Notes: generated by a model not told the origin, from the sequence alone. A stretch of 64,000 bases of DNA from an uncultured Hyphomicrobiales bacterium (GCA_903929045.1 CAIYTE010000056.1:1-64000), one strand, 5' to 3'. Positions 7,938 to 16,052 are shown, counted from the first letter of the stretch. Made by a program: numbers and translations.

Positions 7938-10148
7938 ATGGCTGAGGACGTTAGGCCCGATTTGCGTGCCGATCAGGCGATTTCGGCGGAAGCCCTCCGT
8001 AAGGCGGAAGAATACGTTCAGCAGGAAGAGGGCGCGGGCAATCGGCTCACCGGCTGGACCGGCATTGTCGTGACCGGCCTCGCCGTCATCATGACCTTGT
8101 TTCACCTCTACGCCGCCTACGACATCGTGCCGACGCAGGAGCTGCGTTACATCCACGTCGCCTTCGTGCTGATGCTGAGCTTCCTGTTGTTTCCGCTGGC
8201 GTCGCGCTTCCGCAACCGCATCCAGTGGTTCGACGTCATTCCGGCTGTCGTCGGCATCGGCATCATTTGTTACGCGCTGTATGGCGGCGACGATTTCACC
8301 GACCGCGCCACGGTGCCGAACCGCTGGGACGTGATCCTCGGTGGCATCTTCATCGTGCTGGTGCTGGAAGCGGCGCGCCGCACCACCGGCGCGATCATGC
8401 CGATCGTCGCCATCCTGTTCATCGCTTATGCGATGCTCGGCCCGCATCTGCCGCCGCCGTGGACGCACCGCGGCTTCGACGTCGCGCGCCTTGTCGGCCA
8501 TCTGTTCATCACGCTGGAAGGTATCTTCGGCGTGGCCGTCGACGTGTCGGCGTCGCTGATCATCATGTTCACGATCTACGGCGCGATCCTGCAACATTCC
8601 GGCGCCGGCAAGTTCTTCATCGATTTCTCGCTGGCCGTCATGGGCGGCAAGCCGTCGAGCGCCGGCCGTGCTGTGGTGGCGTCGTCGTTCCTGCTCGGTG
8701 GGCCGTCCGGCTCCGGCGTGGCGACGACGGTGATGATCGGTACCGTCGCCTGGCCGATGCTCAAGAAGGCCGGCTTCGAGCGCAACGCTGCCGGTGGTCT
8801 GCTCGCCGCGGGCGGCTTGGGCGCGATCATTTCGCCGCCGGTGCTGGGCGCCGCAGCCTTCCTGATCGCCGAGTTTTTGAAGATCAGCTATCTCGACGTC
8901 ATCTGGATGGCGACGATCCCGACCTGCCTCTACTACCTGGCGCTGCTGTTCATGGTCGAACTCGACGCCATGCGTTTCGGCGCCAACGAGGTGGTCTTCA
9001 AGCAAGAGATGACCATCGGCCAGATGACGCGGCGCTACGGCTTTCATTTCGTGTCGCTGGTCGGCGTCGTCATCTTCATGATCGTCGGTTACTCTCCGAT
9101 GCTGGCGGTGTTCTATTCGACGGTGCTGGCTTTCGGCATGAGCGCGCTGGCGCCGGACACGGCGCTGGGGCCGCGCAAGCTGCTGCTCGGTATTCTGCTG
9201 ATCGGTCTATTGGGTGCGGTGGTGATGACGATACCGGGCGTCAGCGGATCGACCGCCGGCCGCCTGTTCACCGAGAACTATCCGGCGCTCATCCTGCTGG
9301 TGATCGCGGTGCTGTCGGCGTTCGGTCTGACCGAAGCGGGGCAGCGCATCATCCCGTCGACCAAAAAACTGACGGCTGCAATGGCGGATGGCTCGGTCGG
9401 TGTGCTCAGCGCCGCGACAACCTGCGCCGCGGCGGGCATCATTGTCGGCGTCGTCACGCTGACGGGGCTTGGCCTCAAGTTCTCGTCCATCGTGATCGAT
9501 TTCGCCGGCGGCAGCCTGCTGTTGACCGCGCTCTACACCGCGCTGGTCGTCTGGATCATCGGGCTCGCCGTCCCGGTGACGGCGTCCTACATCATCTGCG
9601 CGGTTATCGCCGCGCCGGCGCTGACCAAGCTCGGCGTGCCGGACTTCGCCGCGCACATGTTCATCTTCTATTACGCGGTGCTGTCCGAGGTTTCGCCGCC
9701 GACGGCGTTGTCACCATTCGCGGCGGCGGCCATCACCGGCGGCGACCCCTACATCACAACGATGCAGGCGTGGAAGTACACGCTGCCGGCGTTTCTGGTG
9801 CCGTTCGTTTTCGTGCTCGACCCGCTTGGCATTGGCTTGCTGATGAAAATTCCGAACGGCGGATCGGTCCTCGACATCGTCTGGATCACGGCCATCACCG
9901 GTGCGGGTCTCGGCGCGCTGGCCGCCGCGGCCCAGAACTGGGCACTGTATAAAACGACGTTGGTCGAGCGCGGTCTGTTCCTGCTGACCGGCTTGCTGCT
10001 GGTGTTCCCGAGCCTGCTTGAGGCCATGTTTGAAACCGCAACGGGCCTCGACATTCCGCATCCCGCACCGTTCGGCATCGCGCTCGGTGCCATTCTGCTC
10101 GGCTGGCAGTGGTTTTCGCGGCGTCAAACCGCAGCTGCCATGTCGTAG
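7938..10148 (+). CDS. TRAP transporter fused permease (DctQ-DctM type, TAXI system)
   Basis: 736 residues, all membrane after a charged N-terminus of about 40. The fused 4TM (about 45-190) and 12TM (about 200 onward) TRAP permease layout is typical of TAXI-TRAP systems. Recognisable blocks are ASSFLLGGPSGSGVATTVMIGT and AAGGLGAIISPPVLGAAAFL in the first half, and SEVSPPTALSPFAAAAITGGD in the second. It imports an organic acid with Na+ or H+, using the receptor encoded 60 bp downstream. The start at 7938 follows a purine-rich GAGGGGAAA ribosome-binding site; the in-frame upstream extension is not hydrophobic and not family-like. The substrate is unknown. Confidence 0.93.
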   Translation: MAEDVRPDLRADQAISAEALRKAEEYVQQEEGAGNRLTGWTGIVVTGLAVIMTLFHLYAAYDIVPTQELRYIHVAFVLMLSFLLFPLASRFRNRIQWFDVIPAVVGIGIICYALYGGDDFTDRATVPNRWDVILGGIFIVLVLEAARRTTGAIMPIVAILFIAYAMLGPHLPPPWTHRGFDVARLVGHLFITLEGIFGVAVDVSASLIIMFTIYGAILQHSGAGKFFIDFSLAVMGGKPSSAGRAVVASSFLLGGPSGSGVATTVMIGTVAWPMLKKAGFERNAAGGLLAAGGLGAIISPPVLGAAAFLIAEFLKISYLDVIWMATIPTCLYYLALLFMVELDAMRFGANEVVFKQEMTIGQMTRRYGFHFVSLVGVVIFMIVGYSPMLAVFYSTVLAFGMSALAPDTALGPRKLLLGILLIGLLGAVVMTIPGVSGSTAGRLFTENYPALILLVIAVLSAFGLTEAGQRIIPSTKKLTAAMADGSVGVLSAATTCAAAGIIVGVVTLTGLGLKFSSIVIDFAGGSLLLTALYTALVVWIIGLAVPVTASYIICAVIAAPALTKLGVPDFAAHMFIFYYAVLSEVSPPTALSPFAAAAITGGDPYITTMQAWKYTLPAFLVPFVFVLDPLGIGLLMKIPNGGSVLDIVWITAITGAGLGALAAAAQNWALYKTTLVERGLFLLTGLLLVFPSLLEAMFETATGLDIPHPAPFGIALGAILLGWQWFSRRQTAAAMS

Positions 10149-10208
10149 AGGTCTGCTAGCTTGCCTTCACTACAAGAAACGTAAAACGCACTCAGGGAGG
10201 AAATAAAA

Positions 10209-11168
10209 ATGAAACGAGGATTCATCATCGCGCTTGCCGCCATCGCGGCGCTCGGCGTCAACGGCGCGGTGGCACAACAGAAAACCATCGCGATCGGCAC
10301 GGGCGGCACCGGCGGCGTCTATTATCCGATCGGCGGCGCGCTCGCGAACCTGATCTCGAAGAACATGCCGAACACGCAGGCGACCGCGCAGGTCACCGGC
10401 GGTTCGGTCGACAACCTCAAGCTCATCGGTTCGGGCCAGAGCGAAATCGGCTTCTCGATGGCCGACGCCGCGCTCGACGCCATCAAGGGCGAAGACAAGT
10501 TCAAGGGCAATCCGGTCCAACTGCGCACGTTAATGGTGCTCTATCCGAACATTATGCACGTGGTCAGCATCGAGGGCGCGGGCGTCGACAAGGTCAGCGA
10601 CATCAAGGGTAAGCGCGTCTCGACCGGCGCGCCCGGCAGCGCAACCGAGGTCATGGCGTTCCGTGTCATCGAGGCGGCTGGCCTCGACAAGGACAAGGAC
10701 ATGAAGCGTGAGCGCCTGTCGGTCGCGGAATCGGTCAACGCGCTCAAGGACCGCAAGATCGACGCGTTCTTCTGGGTCGGCGGCCTGCCGACAGCGGCGG
10801 TTACCGACCTCGGCGCGACGCCGGGCGTCAAGATCAAGCTCGTCGACCATTCCGATCTGGTAGACAAGATGAACGCCAAATACGGCAACCTCTATGCCGC
10901 CTCGACCATCAAGGCCGGCGTCTATCCCGGTCAGGACAAGGACAACAAGGTGACGGCGGTGTGGAACATCCTCGTCACCGACGACAAGATGTCCGATCAG
11001 CAGGCCTATGATGTGGTCAAGCTGATGGTTGAAAAGAACGCCGATCTGGTCGCCGTTCATCAGGAAGCCAAGAGCTTCTCGCTGGCCAACCAGGTGAAAA
11101 CGAATTCGTCGGTGCCGTGGCATCCGGGCGCGGTGAAATACTTCACCGAAAAAGGCGTGAAGATGTAG
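10209..11168 (+). CDS. TAXI-family TRAP solute-binding protein
   Basis: 319 residues. A Sec signal peptide covers about 1-23 (ending GAVAQQK). The mature protein opens with the diagnostic IAIGTGGTGGVYYPIGGALA. Later blocks GSATEVMAFRVIEAAGL and DAFFWVGGLPTAAV are also TAXI-like. It is the periplasmic receptor for the permease immediately upstream. A strong AGGGAGG ribosome-binding site precedes the ATG, consistent with the high level needed for a binding protein. The unit ends at the terminator at 11195-11218. Glutamate- or dicarboxylate-type ligands are known in the family; the ligand here is not predictable. Confidence 0.93.
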   Translation: MKRGFIIALAAIAALGVNGAVAQQKTIAIGTGGTGGVYYPIGGALANLISKNMPNTQATAQVTGGSVDNLKLIGSGQSEIGFSMADAALDAIKGEDKFKGNPVQLRTLMVLYPNIMHVVSIEGAGVDKVSDIKGKRVSTGAPGSATEVMAFRVIEAAGLDKDKDMKRERLSVAESVNALKDRKIDAFFWVGGLPTAAVTDLGATPGVKIKLVDHSDLVDKMNAKYGNLYAASTIKAGVYPGQDKDNKVTAVWNILVTDDKMSDQQAYDVVKLMVEKNADLVAVHQEAKSFSLANQVKTNSSVPWHPGAVKYFTEKGVKM

Positions 11169-11174
11169 TTCTTC

Positions 11175-12005
11175 TCAATGCGCGTGATGATGCGACGGCC
11201 CCGCTTCGGCGGGGCCGTTTGCTTTTGCGGGCCACGCCAGGCACGCGAAATACGCCAGCGCGCTGAGCAGCGCGATGCAGAAGCTGACCGGCCAGTCGGT
11301 TTCGTAGGCCAGCGTGATGCCGAGCCATGCTTCGCCCAGCGCCAGAGCCGCGGAGAGGGCAAGTCCGCTCCAGAGTCCGGTGCTGACGCGCTGCGCTGCG
11401 GCGGCGGGCCCCACCATCAGCGTGAACACCATCAGCACGCCGACAATCTGCGCGCAGGCCGAGACGGCGATGGCGACCAGCGCCAGAAAAGCCGTCGAGA
11501 TGAAGCGCATCGGCACGCCTTTGGCTTCCGCCAACTCCGGCTGCAAGGTCGCGAAAATCAGCGGCCGCATGATCAGCGCCAACGCGATCAGCGTGATAAC
11601 CCCCAGCACGGTAAGGGTCGCGATCATCGGCCGGTCGACCGCCAGCACATTGCCGAACAGCAGCGCCGTCGCCTGCGTGGCGAACGACGTGTAATAGTGC
11701 AGGAACAGAAGGCCGAAGCCGAGCGCCAGCGACAGCACGACACCGATCGCGACATCTCGGTTACTGATCCGCTCCGACAGCGCGCCCATGACGATGCCGG
11801 CGGCCAGCGTAAAACCGAGCAGGCCCCACAATGGCGCGAGGCCGATCAATCCCGCGCCGGTCGCGCCGGCAAAGCCGATATGCGACAGCGCGTGGCCGGC
11901 AAAGGTCTGCCCACGCATCACCAGGAAATAGCCGACCACGCCCGACACCACCGCAACAACGCCGGCGGCGGAGAACGCATTGGTCATGAATTCGTATTGG
12001 AACAT
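11175..12005 (-). CDS. znuB: Zinc ABC transporter permease ZnuB
   Basis: 276 residues of the ABC-3 metal permease family with about eight membrane helices. It forms the inner-membrane channel for metal delivered by ZnuA. Family marks are GVVGYFLVMRGQTFAGHALSHIGFAG near the N-terminus (split about 20-45) and LLFGNVLAVDR in the middle. The ATG overlaps the znuC stop as TGATG, so the genes are coupled. Oddly, the protein ends in a Gly/Pro/Ala stretch and SHHHAH, a histidine tail that is partly encoded by the convergent transcription terminator. Zinc is favoured over manganese because of the Zur-like box upstream of znuA. Confidence 0.9.
   Translation of the reverse strand: MFQYEFMTNAFSAAGVVAVVSGVVGYFLVMRGQTFAGHALSHIGFAGATGAGLIGLAPLWGLLGFTLAAGIVMGALSERISNRDVAIGVVLSLALGFGLLFLHYYTSFATQATALLFGNVLAVDRPMIATLTVLGVITLIALALIMRPLIFATLQPELAEAKGVPMRFISTAFLALVAIAVSACAQIVGVLMVFTLMVGPAAAAQRVSTGLWSGLALSAALALGEAWLGITLAYETDWPVSFCIALLSALAYFACLAWPAKANGPAEAGPSHHHAH
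11195..11226 (+). terminator. Intrinsic terminator of the TRAP-TAXI unit, inside the znuB 3' coding end
   Basis: A perfect 10-bp GC stem (ACGGCCCCGC / GCGGGGCCGT, 11195-11218) with a TTCG tetraloop, followed by TTTGCTTTT. It lies 27 nt after the receptor stop. The same bases encode the Ala/Gly/Pro residues of the ZnuB C-terminus on the opposite strand, so the terminator and the protein tail share sequence. Confidence 0.85.
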
Positions 12006-12838
12006 CAGTGGTGGTGTCCGTGGCCGTGCCCATGTCCATGATCGTGCGCGTGATCGGTGCGCTCGACGTCGGCGCCGTGCGACATGACGAAGATATGCTT
12101 GCCGGCGCGGACGACCTCGATCTCGGAGCCGTACAGTTTGGACAGCACCGGCGCGGTGACGACTTCGTCGACCGTGCCGAGTTCGGCGCAGCCGTTGCCC
12201 AGATAGAGCACGCGGTCGATGGCGCCAAGCAACTGGTTCAATTCGTGGGCACTGAACAGCACGGTGATGCCGCGGTCGCGGCAGACCTGTCTGACGACGT
12301 TGATGGCGACTTCCTGATGCCTAGCGTCGAGGCTGATCAAAGGCTCGTCGAGCAGCAGGAGCTTCGGATTGCCGATCAGGGCCTGCGCCAGCAAAAGCCG
12401 CTGCCGTTCGCCGCCGGACATTTGCGACAGCGGGCGCGTCGCCAGTTCGCGCGCGCCGACCGCGGCAAGCGTGTCTTCGATCATGTGCTTGTCATGATGC
12501 GACAGGCGCGGCAGCCCCCAGCGCTCGCCATGAAGCGATGCGCCGATGAAATCCATACCGCGCACGCGAAGGTCGGGCAGCACGGTGCGGATCTGCGGCA
12601 GATAACCGATCGACGCCTGACCGCATTCCGGCGGCTTGCCGAAGACACGAATGCTGCCGGCGCTCGGCGGCAACAGGCCGAGGATCGAGCGCATCAGGGT
12701 CGTCTTGCCGGCGCCGTTCGGTCCCAGCACGCCGATGAATTCGCCCGGCTCGATAGCGAAGCTGGCGTCGGCCAGCACGGTGCGGCCGCCGATCCGGATG
12801 GTGGCGTGGTCGAGAGAGACGACAGGCGTCTTTGTCAT
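12005..12838 (-). CDS. znuC: Zinc ABC transporter ATP-binding protein ZnuC
   Basis: 277 residues. The ATPase motifs are complete: Walker A GPNGAGKTT at 39-47, signature MSGGERQRLLLAQAL near 140, Walker B KLLLLDEP, and the switch His in LFSAHELNQ. The C-terminus is unusual, with about 20 residues dominated by His, Asp and Gly (DHAHDHGHGHGHGHHH). This is a probable cytoplasmic zinc-binding tail. The start ATG and the next two codons lie in the outer arm of a palindromic repeat (12832-12957), and the in-frame upstream extension is only repeat sequence. The stop overlaps znuB. Order on this strand is znuA, repeat, znuC, znuB. Confidence 0.92.
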   Translation of the reverse strand: MTKTPVVSLDHATIRIGGRTVLADASFAIEPGEFIGVLGPNGAGKTTLMRSILGLLPPSAGSIRVFGKPPECGQASIGYLPQIRTVLPDLRVRGMDFIGASLHGERWGLPRLSHHDKHMIEDTLAAVGARELATRPLSQMSGGERQRLLLAQALIGNPKLLLLDEPLISLDARHQEVAINVVRQVCRDRGITVLFSAHELNQLLGAIDRVLYLGNGCAELGTVDEVVTAPVLSKLYGSEIEVVRAGKHIFVMSHGADVERTDHAHDHGHGHGHGHHH

Positions 12839-12957
12839 TCCGGGGCACCCGCCGAAGCCTGAAAGGCGAGCGCGGGTGAACCCGGAATCCAGGACCACAC
12901 ACCAAATGTTCGGCTCTGGATTCCGGGCCCGGTCCTTCGGACCGTCCCGGAATGACA
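12832..12957. repeat. Palindromic intergenic repeat, family A copy 1 (between znuA and znuC)
   Basis: About 126 bp with nested inverted repeats. The outer arms read TTGTCATTCCGGG and CCCGGAATGACAA; the inner arms read CCCGGAATCCAG and CTGGATTCCGGG. The transcript would fold into a long cruciform. A second copy with the same arms is at 55324-55424. The left outer arm, read on the minus strand, contains the znuC start codon in GGAATGACAAAG. Confidence 0.88.
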
Positions 12958-12968
12958 AGAATTCTGTT

Positions 12969-13847
12969 TCATGAGTTCGGGCCCGTCAGCGCCTTGTCGA
13001 CGGCGTCGAGCTGTCCCAGCATCCAGTCCTGGTAGGTGACGCCCGCGGGCAGCGTTTCGGTGACGCCAACGGCGGGCACTTTGGCCTTGGACGCGATGTC
13101 ACGCAGGCGCTCGGTCAATTTGGCCGAGACCTGTTTGTTGTAGAGCATCAGCTTCACCTTGCGCTCTTTCAGGTCGGTCTCGAAGGCGGCGATGTCGCGT
13201 GCGCTCGGCTCGGTGTCATTCATGACGGCGAGCGCAAGGCGTTCGTTGCGCACCGTGAAGCCCAGAGCCGCCGCCATCGGTCCGAACACCGGTTCGGTTG
13301 CGGTGACGGCTGTGCCGCCGAATTTGCTCTTCATCTGCGCGACGCGCAGGCTGACGCGCTGCATCGAGGCAAGCGCAGACGACAGCCGGAGCGCATAGCC
13401 GCTGGCATGGGCTTCATCCGCCGCGGCGAACGCCTTGGCGATTGCAGTGGCGACGGCGGGCATCGTTGCCGGCGCGTACCACAGATGCGGATTGGCGCCG
13501 TCTTTGGCGTTCGTGATCTTGGCGGCGCTGATGACGATGCGATCCGGCTGCGGCGCGGCGGCGATCAGTTTGTCCATCCAGGCGTCGTAAGTGGCGCCGT
13601 TGAGGATGACGATCTTGGCGCCGGCGATCTGCCGCACGATGCCCGGCGTGGTCTCGAACAGATGCGGGTCTTGGTCCGGGTTGCTCAGGATGCTGACGAC
13701 CTCGACCCGGTCGCCGCCGATCTGTTTGGCAATGTCACCGTAGAAATTCTCGGCTGCGACCACGGCGATCTTGCCGTCCGCGGCGCGGGCGCCGCTGACG
13801 GCGGCGAGCGCGAGAACAAAGCCGAGAGCAAGGCCAACTAGACGCAT
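12969..13847 (-). CDS. znuA: Zinc ABC transporter substrate-binding protein ZnuA
   Basis: 292 residues of the cluster-9 metal-binding family. The Sec signal peptide is about 1-22 (ending ARAADG). Likely metal ligands are His62 (DPHLFE) and His121 (NPHLWY), and an acidic residue late in the protein. The position that is often a His (THxAF in other members) reads TATEPVFGPMAAALG, so a Glu may substitute. The His-rich loop of classical ZnuA is absent. This leaves some doubt between Zn and Mn, but the Zur-like box 40 bp upstream supports zinc. It is the first gene of the znuA-znuC-znuB unit; a family A repeat separates it from znuC. Confidence 0.88.
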   Translation of the reverse strand: MRLVGLALGFVLALAAVSGARAADGKIAVVAAENFYGDIAKQIGGDRVEVVSILSNPDQDPHLFETTPGIVRQIAGAKIVILNGATYDAWMDKLIAAAPQPDRIVISAAKITNAKDGANPHLWYAPATMPAVATAIAKAFAAADEAHASGYALRLSSALASMQRVSLRVAQMKSKFGGTAVTATEPVFGPMAAALGFTVRNERLALAVMNDTEPSARDIAAFETDLKERKVKLMLYNKQVSAKLTERLRDIASKAKVPAVGVTETLPAGVTYQDWMLGQLDAVDKALTGPNS

Positions 13848-13883
13848 GGCGACATCCGGAAAGCGCCCTCAGGCGCGGGACGA

Positions 13884-13904
13884 ATATGTAACATTATAAC
13901 ATAT
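13884..13904. promoter_or_regulatory. Zur-like box upstream of znuA
   Basis: A 21-bp AT-rich imperfect palindrome with ATATGT/ACATAT outer arms and a TGTAACATTATAACAT core, in a GC-rich background, 37 bp upstream of the znuA start. It resembles the known Zur consensus (TGTTATANTATAACA type). Twelve of 16 core positions match the element upstream of zevA (34887-34902). Zinc-dependent repression is inferred. Confidence 0.72.
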
Positions 13905-13922
13905 CACCTGCAAGGCGGGGGC

Positions 13923-14033
13923 CCGTCACCCTGAGGTGCGAGCGGTAGCGAGCCTCGAAGGGCGACGGGCAAAGGTCCGGGGCTGTCATCCTTCGAGGCT
14001 CGGCCTTGCGGCCTCGCGCCTCAGGATGACGGT
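13923..14033. repeat. Palindromic intergenic repeat, family B copy 1
   Basis: About 110 bp. The outer arms are CCGTCACCCTGAGG and CCTCAGGATGACGG; the inner arms contain CCTCGAAGG and CCTTCGAGG. A second copy is at 34775-34869. It lies between the 3' end of the aldolase gene and the znuA promoter, 19-20 bp upstream of the Zur-like box. Confidence 0.85.
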
Positions 14034-14038
14034 CGGCC

Positions 14039-14830
14039 TCAGTGCCGATAGGGCGGATAGCCGCTGTTCTTCTGCTCGGCGTCGAGCAAGCGCAGCATCG
14101 CCGGCCATTCGAGCACGCCGTAAGGCCGCCGCGCGCCGGGCTGATAGAGATGCGCGGTGTGCTCGAGGATGTTGTCACCGGGCATGCTCAATTCGGTGCG
14201 CGCCGCCATGGCGTCGACCTGCGAGCGGCACGACAATTCGAGCTGGTACATGGTGTTGAACGCCTGCGGCACGGTGGCGCCGCAGGTCAGCAGGCCGTGA
14301 TTGTTCATCATCAGCGCGTCGTGCGGTCCGAGGTCGTTGACGATTTGCTCGCGCTCTTCGAGGTTGATCGCCGGACCTTCGTAGCCGTGATAGCCGATGT
14401 GACCGATAAAGCGTATCGAGGTCTGCGACAGCGGCAGCAAGCCGCACTTCATCGCCGACACGGCGATGCCGGCGCGCGTGTGCGTGTGGATGATGCACTG
14501 GACATCAGGTCGCGCTTTATGAATGGCGCCGTGGATGACGTAGCCGGATTTGTTGATGCCGTAGTCGGTGTCGGGCTTGGCGAGGATGTCGCCCTCGACG
14601 GAAATCTTCACCAGGCTCGACGCGGTGATCTCCTTGTAGAGCAGCCCGTAGAGGTTGATCAGCAGGTGGTCTTCGGTGCCCGGAATGCGCGACGTGATGT
14701 GATTGTAGATCAGGTCCGTCATGCCGTACTGGTCGATCAGCCGGTAGCACGCGGCGAGGTCGACGCGCGCCTGCCATTCTTCGGCCGAGACCTTGCCCTC
14801 GAGCGACGGAAAGTCCGTTGAGTAATTCAT
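14039..14830 (-). CDS. Class II aldolase/adducin family protein
   Basis: 263 residues from the Met beginning MNYSTDFPS. Zinc-ligand blocks of the family are visible: the HTHTRAG pair near 117-123 and the downstream NNHGLLTCG. The early Gly-Asn region (DLIYNHITSRIPG) matches the phosphate- or substrate-binding part. These enzymes act on sugar phosphates or related hydroxy acids; this adducin-like branch has no assigned substrate. Two Mets a few residues upstream are alternatives. The gene ends 6 bp from the family B repeat and is not clearly cotranscribed with its neighbours. Confidence 0.88.
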   Translation of the reverse strand: MNYSTDFPSLEGKVSAEEWQARVDLAACYRLIDQYGMTDLIYNHITSRIPGTEDHLLINLYGLLYKEITASSLVKISVEGDILAKPDTDYGINKSGYVIHGAIHKARPDVQCIIHTHTRAGIAVSAMKCGLLPLSQTSIRFIGHIGYHGYEGPAINLEEREQIVNDLGPHDALMMNNHGLLTCGATVPQAFNTMYQLELSCRSQVDAMAARTELSMPGDNILEHTAHLYQPGARRPYGVLEWPAMLRLLDAEQKNSGYPPYRH

Positions 14831-14950
14831 GTGCATCCCGGCCTTGTTGTTCAAGCTTTGGCTGTTTCCCGCCGGCATCATAGCTTCGTCAGCCGGGCAG
14901 GTCCAAGGCCCTGCCGGCCGTTCATGTCAGCGATGACAGAAGAGAGAGGC

Positions 14951-15127
14951 TTAGCCGAAGCGGCGGCCGACCTGAACGTCGCGGCGCACGCGGCGAATTT
15001 CATCGTCCAGCCGTTTGCATTCGGCAAGAAGTTCGACAGCGACTTTCAGCAGGCTCTCATTGATGTCGCGCTGCGACAACTGCTGACGCGCGATGCGGAT
15101 CTGGTTTTCGGCGTTTGAAAGCGACAT
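14951..15127 (-). CDS. Short helical protein, 58 residues
   Basis: A complete small reading frame starting MSLSNAENQIRIARQQ and ending in QVGRRFG. It is strongly alpha-helical and charged: RIARQQLSQRDINESLLKVAVE, in two parts, then LLAECKRLDDEIRRVRRDV has a clean heptad pattern. It has no signal or membrane segment. Codon usage (third-position G/C with few rare codons) resembles the neighbours, whereas an opposite-strand reading of the same DNA gives no sensible protein. I do not recognise a family. A short coiled-coil protein is the best description. Confidence 0.65.
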   Translation of the reverse strand: MSLSNAENQIRIARQQLSQRDINESLLKVAVELLAECKRLDDEIRRVRRDVQVGRRFG

Positions 15128-15270
15128 GGCGGTTTTCTTTGGCCTTCTGGCAGTCTGTCCTGCATTTCTCGCCGGACGGTGGTGTCAGAAGGCGTTCCAG
15201 AAATGAATTTTCCGCCAACACCGGAGGTTCAAATTTTAATGGCTTGCCGGGTTTCAGGCTGCAAAAGCCG

Positions 15271-15579
15271 TTATTTTTGATCGCCGTACCGCTCGAATAC
15301 CGCTTCGGCGATGTACATTCTGCGGCCTTGCCGTCCTGGCGTTGTGCCGTGGGCAGCACACCAGTCCGGAAAGGTGGCCGGATCGATCCGCACGCGCATC
15401 ACCGGATGCCCGTAGGACTTGAGGCCCTTTTCCATTTCCTCGGCGATCTTGAGCCACTCCACCCACGTGCGCGGCATGGTGTTGCCGTCGTCGAAGAGTC
15501 GGACAAGGGCCGGATAGTCCGCCTCCTCGATCCAGTAGGCGCCGACGGCGGGCAGGGGCTTTTCTTCGGAGGGTGTCAT
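15271..15579 (-). CDS. Conserved hypothetical protein, 102 residues
   Basis: A soluble protein with a distinctive aromatic composition: AVGAYWIEEADYPALVRLFDDGN, in two parts, TWVEWLKIAEEMEKGLKSYGH, likewise, VMRVRIDPATFPDWCAAHG and a C-terminal RMYIAEAVFERYGDQK. No signal, membrane segment or catalytic motif is recognised. It lies between the 58-residue helical protein and the PilZ gene, all on the same strand with short gaps. The three may be transcribed together. Confidence 0.8.
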   Translation of the reverse strand: MTPSEEKPLPAVGAYWIEEADYPALVRLFDDGNTMPRTWVEWLKIAEEMEKGLKSYGHPVMRVRIDPATFPDWCAAHGTTPGRQGRRMYIAEAVFERYGDQK

Positions 15580-15615
15580 AGCGGCGTGCTTAGCACAGCG
15601 TGCTGGGATCCGCGC

Positions 15616-15882
15616 TCAGATGAATTCGGCGCCGATCTGCGATCCGCGCCGCCACTTGACGTTGGCCCGCCGGCCCTTCGCCGCTCGCGACGTCAGGAAC
15701 ACGAACGTGCTCGGCAGCGAGCGCGGCTCGTCGATGGTGATCTGGACGCCGGTGTCGGACAGATCGATCACCGTGCACGTCCGGATCGCAAAGCCGCCGT
15801 CCGGGCGAACAAAGCCGCTGGTCGTCAATTTGCGGCGCGTGGCTTTGCGCTGCTCTCTTCCGCGTCGAACTGAACCGAACAT
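15616..15882 (-). CDS. PilZ-domain protein
   Basis: 88 residues, essentially a single PilZ domain. The N-terminal basic cluster (RKATRRK) can serve as the RxxxR c-di-GMP site. The second motif, DLSDTGVQI (DxSxxG), is at about 41-49. A C-terminal strand ends GAEFI, as is typical. It would bind cyclic di-GMP or act as a PilZ-like adaptor. Single-domain PilZ proteins of this size are common in Hyphomicrobiales; the target is unknown. It lies 36 bp upstream of the 102-residue gene. Confidence 0.85.
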   Translation of the reverse strand: MFGSVRRGREQRKATRRKLTTSGFVRPDGGFAIRTCTVIDLSDTGVQITIDEPRSLPSTFVFLTSRAAKGRRANVKWRRGSQIGAEFI

Positions 15883-16014
15883 CGCTACGTCTTTGCGCTC
15901 ACTATGTCAGGCGTTCCGCCTACACCTGAAAGGTGTCGCCGTTGCGGCAACGGGAGCGGCCTGATCTGCGCGTGGTAAATAGCGCCAGCATGCTTAAGCG
16001 TTTGTTAGCGCCGG

Positions 16015-16052
16015 CATCAGGGCGGGTGAACCGAAAGGAACCCGCCCTGATG
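16015..16052 (-). terminator. Hairpin downstream of the MBL-fold gene
   Basis: A perfect 13-bp stem, CATCAGGGCGGGT / ACCCGCCCTGATG, with a 12-nt loop, starting 18 bp beyond the MBL-fold gene stop. No strong U tract follows on either strand, so it may be a processing or stabilising hairpin rather than a classical terminator. Confidence 0.5.

Noticed and set aside
8225-9952. 575-residue second frame inside the TRAP permease gene
   Set aside because: Arg/Gly-rich, with no membrane segments; the overlapping frame is a canonical TRAP permease.
12839-12958. N-terminal extension of ZnuC through the intergenic repeat
   Set aside because: The reading frame is open only because it crosses the palindromic repeat; the extension has no counterpart in ZnuC proteins.
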